From an uncultured Flavobacteriales bacterium (GTDB lineage: Bacteria > Bacteroidota > Bacteroidia > Flavobacteriales_E > Vicingaceae), in the NCBI GenBank assembly GCA_913059105.1, contig CAJXRL010000069.1, forward strand, positions 1 to 11,290: a DNA stretch of 11,290 nucleotides. Direction: 5' to 3'. Made by a program: the position numbers and the translations under genes. Positions 6,472-11,290 of the stretch are shown one piece after another. The notes beneath the pieces were generated by a model, which saw nothing but the letters and a program-made list of their open reading frames with translations, had not been told where the DNA came from and made no database searches. The stretch's first letter is position 1; the number at the start of each line of letters is the position of its first letter.

Positions 6472-8766
6472 TTACTTCTTCTCTTTTGCTATCTTCCAAC
6501 GCATTCCAGCATACATGTTTCTACCGAAAATCGGTCCCCACACCATGCTTGCGTCAAATTCATTTCCAAATGGATTCTCCGCATCAATAATTGGATCATC
6601 TTGTCTGTAATTTAATATGTTTTCTACTCCCCCATAAACTGCCCATCGCTTGTTGAAGTTTCTAGTTACTTGTGTATTCAACAAGAAAAAACTTGGCGAT
6701 AACTCATTTCTCCGGTTGTTAATCAAGTTTCCTTCCGTGGAGGGGATTCGTTGTTCACTAAACCATTGCGTAGTAAAATCAACTGTCCAATTTGATTCCT
6801 TCAGGGTCTTTTTAGTAGCGTACCCAAAATTGACAAAGAATCGGTGCTCCGGCGTAAACGGTTGCTGTAAAAGCTCTTGATTATCTTCTATTCCGCCTTT
6901 ATTGAAGTCGGTTTGTACTTGCACCCAACGATATGCTAACCGAACATCTAAGAATTTAATTAACTCATAATCTACTTGCAATTGCGCTGTATTTGAAAAC
7001 GATTCTCCTGTTAAATTATAAATATTTACTTCATAACTATTTTCCAAATCAATCACGACCTGGTTTTCAAATTGCGTTCGGTACACATCAAATTGTATGC
7101 TTCCTTCTCTGTAATCTAACGTAAACGTTTTTGTCAAGTTGAAACCAAAATTCCAAGCTTTTTCCATATCCAATCCATAAACTCCATCTTTGTTATCGCC
7201 AAAGAAATTAAAAACTCTAGAAGTAGCCATTAACGATTGCCTTTCCATTAAGACTGTTGGTGAACGTTGACCACTTCCTGCCAGTGCTCTTGCAACCATG
7301 CTTTCGCTTAAAGCATAGCGCACATGTAATCGCGGTGAAGCAAATACTCCATAAATATTATGGTAATCGCCTCGCAATCCAGCTACTAGAGTGAAATTAG
7401 CATTGGGTTTTAAGGTGTATTCAAAAAATGCTCCGGGAGTTCGTTCTACCCGATTAAAACTTTCGGATTGAAAACCCTCTTCATATTCATCGTAAACAAA
7501 ACTTGCTCCAGTTTTAAATTGATGATTGCTATTGCCAATTATTGATTGATAAATAAAGTTTGCATAACCACTCCGTTGACGAACATCATACTTCCTGTTT
7601 CCAAAAATTGAATTCTGCTCATGTTGTTTCACCGACCACAAAAAGCCCATGCTTTTGTATTTGAAATCAGAAAAAACATAGCCAATCTTTCCAAACAATT
7701 CTGCACTTTCCGTGTCGATGTTTATTCGGTATGGTCCTATCCAATCAAATCTATTTACATTGTCATCAATGTACTTATCCGTTTGTCCGCCAACTTTTTC
7801 TTCCTTCAAAAAGTGAAATCCAACTTGCCCCATTAACCCTTTATCCGACTTGAATTTCCAACGATTTAGCACATTAATTTGATCTTGTAAAGGAAAATCT
7901 CTAAAACCATCGTCATTTGCATCTACTTCAAATAATCGAGTGTTGCCATGCATTAAAAGTGTTGTACCAACATGCTTATTCAGTTGTTCCGTATGGCCAA
8001 CATTTAACTCAGCTCTGCCACCTAAATTTGTAAACACATTTGCAAAAGTCTGCTCACCCAAATCTGGCTTAATCAACTCCACATTAATTTGACCTGCAAT
8101 GCTCTCATAACCGTTCACAACAGAACCAACCCCTTTGGTTACTTGAATTGAATTAACCCAAACTCCTGGAACAAAAGACAACCCAAAAGCATTTCCTAAT
8201 CCTCTTATTCCCGGCATATTTTCCCTTGAAATCATGGTGTAAGGTCCGTTTAACCCTAACATTCTAATTTGCTTTGTTCCAGTAACGGCATCCGTAAAAT
8301 TGACATCCACCGCAGGGTTTGTTTCAAAGCTCTCGGAAAGGTTACAACATGCTGCTTTAAAGAGTTCCTTTTCATTCATGGTAATAGTCGCCAAAGGATT
8401 AATAAACGACATCTGTGACGCTTTTTGGCGATATTCAACTTCAACCTCTCCAATAACGTTAGAGCTTTTCTTTAAGCTAATACTTATAGTATAATCAAAG
8501 TCTTCTACTCGAAGCGTATCGGCTTTGAATCCAATAAACGAGGTAATTAAAAAGTGTGCATTCTCTGGCACTGCCAAACGAAAAAGGCCATTGGTATCAG
8601 TAGTTGTTCCGTAGTTGGTTCCTTGCCAATGAACATTTGCAAATGGAACAGGTTCAATTCGTCCTTTCTGATTCACATTCACTACAGCTCCCGTCAATTC
8701 TTTCTGAGCATACGACGTGCTTATTCCAACTTGCATAAGCAAGAGGACTAATAGTATATTTTTCAT
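6472..8766 (-). CDS. TonB-dependent outer-membrane receptor, probable metal uptake or export-linked
   Basis: The 764-residue product starts at the ATG at 8766, where MKNILLVLLLMQVGISTSYA-QK forms a signal peptide; the upstream in-frame extension overlaps the preceding gene and lacks one. Residues 22-100 form a CarboxypepD_reg-like domain (LTGAVVNVN...PFANVHWQGT...TDTNGLFRL). Residues about 120-235 are the plug (RMLGLNGPYTMISRENMPGIRGLG, VTKGVGSVVNGYESIAGQINVEL). The rest is a 22-strand-type barrel ending YAGMRWKIAKEKK. The plug begins with KAACCNLSESFETNP, an adjacent Cys pair at 140-141 that I associate with a Bacteroidota receptor subfamily found beside HMA proteins. It would take up a ligand across the outer membrane using TonB/ExbBD energy. 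The gene follows the HMA gene by 11 bases and ends at a strong terminator. The ligand is inferred to be a soft metal or its chelate; copper is a guess. Confidence 0.9.
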   Translation of the reverse strand: MKNILLVLLLMQVGISTSYAQKELTGAVVNVNQKGRIEPVPFANVHWQGTNYGTTTDTNGLFRLAVPENAHFLITSFIGFKADTLRVEDFDYTISISLKKSSNVIGEVEVEYRQKASQMSFINPLATITMNEKELFKAACCNLSESFETNPAVDVNFTDAVTGTKQIRMLGLNGPYTMISRENMPGIRGLGNAFGLSFVPGVWVNSIQVTKGVGSVVNGYESIAGQINVELIKPDLGEQTFANVFTNLGGRAELNVGHTEQLNKHVGTTLLMHGNTRLFEVDANDDGFRDFPLQDQINVLNRWKFKSDKGLMGQVGFHFLKEEKVGGQTDKYIDDNVNRFDWIGPYRINIDTESAELFGKIGYVFSDFKYKSMGFLWSVKQHEQNSIFGNRKYDVRQRSGYANFIYQSIIGNSNHQFKTGASFVYDEYEEGFQSESFNRVERTPGAFFEYTLKPNANFTLVAGLRGDYHNIYGVFASPRLHVRYALSESMVARALAGSGQRSPTVLMERQSLMATSRVFNFFGDNKDGVYGLDMEKAWNFGFNLTKTFTLDYREGSIQFDVYRTQFENQVVIDLENSYEVNIYNLTGESFSNTAQLQVDYELIKFLDVRLAYRWVQVQTDFNKGGIEDNQELLQQPFTPEHRFFVNFGYATKKTLKESNWTVDFTTQWFSEQRIPSTEGNLINNRRNELSPSFFLLNTQVTRNFNKRWAVYGGVENILNYRQDDPIIDAENPFGNEFDASMVWGPIFGRNMYAGMRWKIAKEKK

Positions 8767-8777
8767 AAGACTACCTT

Positions 8778-9131
8778 TTAGTGTGAGCACTTTGCTCCGT
8801 CTCGGTAACGGCAGCAATTAGGTAGTTTAGCATAATTACTGCTATCAGCTTTAGCTGTTGGAGTATCATGGCCTATTCCAGAAACAGATTTTTGGATTGT
8901 TTCTACGTTTACCTTTTTAGAATTGTAAACCACTTTTAAATCCTTGCTCTTTTTGTCCCACTCGGCTAATTTAACGCCTTTGGTTCTTAATGCAGCAGCT
9001 TCAATTCTTTTTTCACACATGTCACAAACACCTTCTACCTTAAATGTAGTTTCTTTGATTGATTCCTCTTTCTTCTGTGCGTAACTTAAAGTAAAAGAGA
9101 ATAATGCTAGTATAAATAATATCTTTTTCAT
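8778..9131 (-). CDS. Exported heavy-metal-associated (HMA) domain protein with Cys/His-rich tail
   Basis: Starting at the ATG at 9131, the product is 117 residues with signal peptide MKKILFILALFSFTLSYA-QKKEE. A start nine codons upstream (9158) is also possible but lengthens the N-terminal region for no clear reason. Residues 28-90 are an HMA ferredoxin-like fold: TTFKVEGVCDMCEKRIEAAAL carries C36 and C39 in the metal-binding CxxC loop, followed by KGVKLAEWDKKSKDLKVVYN and the helix VETIQKSVSGIGHDT. Beyond the fold is a short tail, LPNCCRYRDGAKCSH, with C106, C107, C115 and H117. HMA domains bind Cu(I), Zn or similar soft ions and pass them between partners. The signal peptide makes this a periplasmic carrier rather than a cytoplasmic chaperone. 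It lies 54 bases after the HYC_CC_PP gene and 11 before the receptor gene, so a shared metal is very likely. Confidence 0.9.
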   Translation of the reverse strand: MKKILFILALFSFTLSYAQKKEESIKETTFKVEGVCDMCEKRIEAAALRTKGVKLAEWDKKSKDLKVVYNSKKVNVETIQKSVSGIGHDTPTAKADSSNYAKLPNCCRYRDGAKCSH

Positions 9132-9185
9132 CCTTGTAATTTTTATGTTTTTGTTCATTATTATATTCTTAACGTGAATTAATAA

Positions 9186-9599
9186 TCAACCATAAAATAG
9201 CAAACGTTGAAATTGCCGATACAGTGGATTGTTATATTTTGGCGGAGGTAATTCATCAAACCCAAAAGTTTGTTCATTTACTTCCAAGTCGGATAATGAA
9301 AGACTAATTAATTCAATTTCTATTGGAGCTACACTAAAATCCTCTTGATTATTAGATTGTTTAATTAATTGCACGTCCAACTGATAGAACTCAGTTTGAT
9401 CTTTACAGCAATCCATTTCTTTTCCTGCATTACAAGCATCTTCTCCACCTTCATCAGCACATGGATTGCTTTTGACAAAAAAGCTTACATCTTCTAATAA
9501 GTCGCCACAGAAATGCTTGTACACATTAATGCCCATTGTACTACTCAAAAAACCGAATAGCAATAATAAACTTAAAAGTGCTTGTACTCTTTTCACCAC
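9186..9599 (-). CDS. HYC_CC_PP family protein
   Basis: The product is 137 residues with a GTG start at 9599 (a second GTG follows at once, at 9596). The N-terminus VQALLSLLLLFGFLSSTMG is a signal peptide or membrane anchor. The three motifs that name this small Bacteroidota family are present: His-aromatic-Cys at 29-31 (here HFC instead of HYC, in YKHFCGD), CC at 64-65 (EMDCCKD), and PP at 118-120 (ELPPPKYNNPLYRQ). C47 and C56 add further thiols. The function is unknown to me; membership is recognised from motif order and from the neighbouring HMA and TonB receptor genes. It is the first gene of the operon and has a good promoter just upstream. A role in periplasmic metal handling is inferred from the Cys/His residues and context only. 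Confidence 0.82.
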   Translation of the reverse strand: MVKRVQALLSLLLLFGFLSSTMGINVYKHFCGDLLEDVSFFVKSNPCADEGGEDACNAGKEMDCCKDQTEFYQLDVQLIKQSNNQEDFSVAPIEIELISLSLSDLEVNEQTFGFDELPPPKYNNPLYRQFQRLLFYG

Positions 9600-9623
9600 T
9601 CAAAATTACGAAAGCTATCGAAG

Positions 9624-9652
9624 CAAAAGTACTACTTGACAAACGTTAACAA
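9624..9652 (-). promoter_or_regulatory. Bacteroidota-type promoter of the metal operon
   Basis: On the minus strand, TACTTTTG (9624-9631) matches the -7 consensus TAnnTTTG, and TTG (9650-9652) lies 18 bases upstream, within the TTG-N17-23-TAnnTTTG spacing described for Flavobacterium. The predicted transcript would start near 9617, leaving an approximately 18-base leader before the GTG. No clear operator or riboswitch fits in this short space. Confidence 0.55.
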
Positions 9653-9680
9653 GCACCGATAATTACAGCTTTTATTAGCC

Positions 9681-9688
9681 TAAATTTG
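9681..9688 (+). promoter_or_regulatory. Candidate -7 promoter element immediately before the helicase start
   Basis: TAAATTTG matches TAnnTTTG and ends four bases before the ATG at 9693. Initiation about six bases downstream would give a leaderless or near-leaderless mRNA. No TTG lies at the usual -33 distance, so support is partial. It sits in the 93-bp divergent gap shared with the metal-operon promoter. Confidence 0.35.
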
Positions 9689-9692
9689 TCTC

Positions 9693-11003
9693 ATGGGAAA
9701 AGCACAGAAGAACCAAGCTGACATACTTGCAAAACTGAACATTAAGAAATTGAATGAAATGCAAGTAAAGGCTCAAGAAGCTATTCAATCTGAGTCAGAT
9801 GTAATTTTACTGAGTCCAACTGGAACCGGTAAAACCTTAGCATTTCTGCTTCCTATTATTGAAAGATTAGACGAAGACTGTAACGAAATACAGATTTTGA
9901 TCTTAGTTCCATCTCGAGAATTGGCTATTCAGATTAACCAAGTGATTCGTGAAATGGGTACCGGTTTTAAAACAAATGCTTTTTACGGTGGTAAATCGGG
10001 GTCAAAAGATAAAATGGATTTAAAACATCGCCCTGCAATATTGGTAGGTACTCCTGGAAGAATTGCCGATCACATGCGCCGACATTCTTTTACCTCAGAG
10101 TTTATCAAAACATTGGTACTCGATGAATTTGACAAGTCTCTAGAAGTTGGTTTTGAGAAAGAAATGAAAGACATTATTTCTTCCTTATTCGCATTAGAAA
10201 AACGAATCCTAACTTCTGCTACACAGGGTGTTGAAGTGCCTCATTTCGTACGATTGAAAGACCCAAAAACTGTAAACTTCCTAAAAGAAGGAATCACTAA
10301 ATTGAAATTAAAAAGTGTGCTTTCTCCTGAAAAAGACAAACTAGAAACCTTGGCGGCAACTTTGGCACACTTGGGAAATAAATCGGGAATTGTTTTTTGC
10401 AATTTTAAAGATAGCATTCAGAGAGTGAGCGATTTTTTAGAGCAAAAGAACATCCCTCACGGTTGTTTTTATGGGGGAATGGATCAGATTGATCGAGAAA
10501 GAACATTGATGAAGTTCAGAAATGGAACACATCGCCTAATTATTGCTACCGATTTGGCAGCAAGAGGAATTGATGTTCCTGAATTAAATTTTATTATCCA
10601 TTATCAACTTCCAAATAGAAGAGAAGAGTTCACACACCGTAACGGAAGAACTGCAAGGATGAATACCAACGGAACTGCTTTTGTTATTCATTGGAAAAAC
10701 GAACCTTTTCCAGATTTTATTCCTGTAATAGAAGAGGAAGAATTAACAGATCGGCCAATGCCATCTATTCCTGATTGGAAAACTGTATTTATCTCTGGAG
10801 GAAGAAAAGACAAAATATCGAAAGGTGATATTGCCGGCATTTGCTTCAAAAAAGGAGATTTAAAACCAACCGACTTAGGTGTAATTGAGTTAAAAGATGA
10901 TTGTGCATTTATTGCTGTTAAAGCAAAAAAGGCGATTCCTCTTATTGAGAAACTAAACAACACTCATCTGAAAAAGAGAAAAATAAGAGTTAATCTCATC
11001 TAA
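9693..11003 (+). CDS. dbpA: DEAD-box ATP-dependent RNA helicase, DbpA-like, with DEFD motif II
   Basis: The product is 436 residues (E. coli DbpA has about 457). All core motifs are readable: Q-motif glutamine at 24 (LNEMQ), Walker A SPTGTGKT 41-48, Ia PSRELA 73-78, Ib TPGRI 120-124, motif II DEFD 144-147 (fourth residue conserved, alanine replaced by phenylalanine), SAT 175-177, IV IVFCNF 233-238, V ATDLAARGID 285-294 and VI HRNGRTAR 315-322. The N-terminus is short and lacks the aromatic residue normally 17 positions before the Q-motif glutamine. Residues about 363-436 (TVFISGGRKDKISKGDIAG...DLGVIELKDDCAFIAVKA) match the DbpA RNA-binding domain, which in E. coli and B. subtilis recognises hairpin 92 of 23S rRNA during 50S assembly. 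I therefore infer ribosome assembly in the cytoplasm. It is a single gene, convergent with the next one with a one-base gap. Confidence 0.9.
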   Translation: MGKAQKNQADILAKLNIKKLNEMQVKAQEAIQSESDVILLSPTGTGKTLAFLLPIIERLDEDCNEIQILILVPSRELAIQINQVIREMGTGFKTNAFYGGKSGSKDKMDLKHRPAILVGTPGRIADHMRRHSFTSEFIKTLVLDEFDKSLEVGFEKEMKDIISSLFALEKRILTSATQGVEVPHFVRLKDPKTVNFLKEGITKLKLKSVLSPEKDKLETLAATLAHLGNKSGIVFCNFKDSIQRVSDFLEQKNIPHGCFYGGMDQIDRERTLMKFRNGTHRLIIATDLAARGIDVPELNFIIHYQLPNRREEFTHRNGRTARMNTNGTAFVIHWKNEPFPDFIPVIEEEELTDRPMPSIPDWKTVFISGGRKDKISKGDIAGICFKKGDLKPTDLGVIELKDDCAFIAVKAKKAIPLIEKLNNTHLKKRKIRVNLI

Positions 11004-11004
11004 T

Positions 11005-11241
11005 TCACAAGGCCTTTCGAAGTCCGATAAAGACAAAAATCATAACGGAGTAGCCTATAAAAAATGGAATAATATAAGCTTTCCAGCCAATGATTAAGAA
11101 GACGCTTATCAACAACAACTGAAATCCTAATCCAAAAGTTGAAACGGCAGTCATCAACCAGTTTGGAATAATTTTTCCCTCTGCTGCATTGCTGTCAAAT
11201 TTGTATATTATTTTATCGTAGATGGAGTAGCACACAGTATA
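11005..11241 (-). CDS. C-terminal fragment of a small membrane protein (5' end cut by contig edge)
   Basis: Seventy-eight genomic residues remain, from YTVCYSIYDK to GLRKAL. The apparent upstream residues MGSEMCIRDR come from adapter and must be removed. Two hydrophobic segments are visible, about 29-52 (LMTAVSTFGLGFQLLLISVFLII) and 55-75 (AYIIPFFIGYSVMIFVFIG), joined by a very short turn, so the fragment looks like a transmembrane hairpin with a Lys/Arg end. I do not recognise the family. The stop codon is one base from the helicase stop, so the two genes converge tightly. Confidence 0.6.
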   Translation of the reverse strand, partial: YTVCYSIYDKIIYKFDSNAAEGKIIPNWLMTAVSTFGLGFQLLLISVFLIIGWKAYIIPFFIGYSVMIFVFIGLRKAL

Positions 11242-11242
11242 C

Positions 11243-11290
11243 CTGTCTCTTATACACATCTCCGAGCCCACGAGACAGGCAGAAATCTCG
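11243..11290. other. Nextera read-2 adapter with i7 index (not genomic)
   Basis: CTGTCTCTTATACACATCT (11243-11261) is the Tn5 mosaic end in reverse complement. CCGAGCCCACGAGAC (11262-11276) is the rest of the Nextera transposase-2 adapter. AGGCAGAA (11277-11284) matches an i7 index as I recall it (N703), and ATCTCG (11285-11290) is the start of the P7 sequence. This is read-through of a library molecule, so true sequence ends at 11242. Confidence 0.98.

Noticed and set aside
6650..8751. Several plus-strand open frames of 62-76 codons opposite the TonB receptor
   Set aside because: Low-complexity shadows of the receptor gene without recognisable protein features.
8767..8817. N-terminal extension of the TonB receptor
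   Set aside because: It overlaps the end of the HMA gene and would bury the signal peptide; the ATG at 8766 gives a clean one.
1..11290. A mobile element, because transposon ends occur at both edges
   Set aside because: The ends are engineered Nextera mosaic ends with an index and P7 sequence, and no transposase gene is present.

Overview
The window is an AT-rich bacterial fragment, most likely from the Bacteroidota and probably near the Flavobacteriales. The clues are a TonB-dependent receptor with a CarboxypepD_reg-like N-terminal domain, a HYC_CC_PP family protein, a DUF6438 lipoprotein, weak ribosome binding sites, and TAnnTTTG-type -7 promoter elements. Both ends carry Illumina Nextera/Tn5 adapter: bases 1-17, and 11243-11290 including what looks like an i7 index. 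True genomic DNA is therefore about 18-11242, and the genes at each edge are cut. The peptides MYKRQ (left) and MGSEMCIRDR (right) are adapter translation, not biology.

Layout, left to right. (1) 18-2597 (+): the 3' part of a large surface protein combining an HExxH metallopeptidase-like domain, a TolB-like propeller and a probable C-terminal outer-membrane barrel. (2) 2714-3310 (-): a DUF6438 lipoprotein. (3) 3358-5306 (+): a two-gene unit, a SAM-dependent methyltransferase translationally coupled (ATGA overlap) to a CaiB/BaiF-type CoA-transferase. (4) 5359-6318 (-): a lipoprotein phosphodiesterase/phosphatase of the alkaline phosphatase superfamily with all expected metal ligands. (5) 6472-9599 (-): a three-gene operon of a HYC_CC_PP protein, an HMA metal-binding protein and a TonB-dependent receptor, with a good promoter in front and a clear intrinsic terminator behind. 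(6) 9693-11003 (+): a DbpA-like DEAD-box RNA helicase with a DEFD motif II. (7) 11005-11241 (-): the C-terminal end of a small membrane protein cut by the contig end.

The most coherent system is the metal operon. All three products are predicted to be exported, and each carries an adjacent Cys-Cys pair plus other potential thiol ligands. This suggests handling of a soft metal (copper is the leading guess) between the periplasm and the outer-membrane receptor. The other genes look like independent units. There are no gene-free stretches over 300 bases, and I saw no tRNA, rRNA, CRISPR array, insertion sequence or phage gene.
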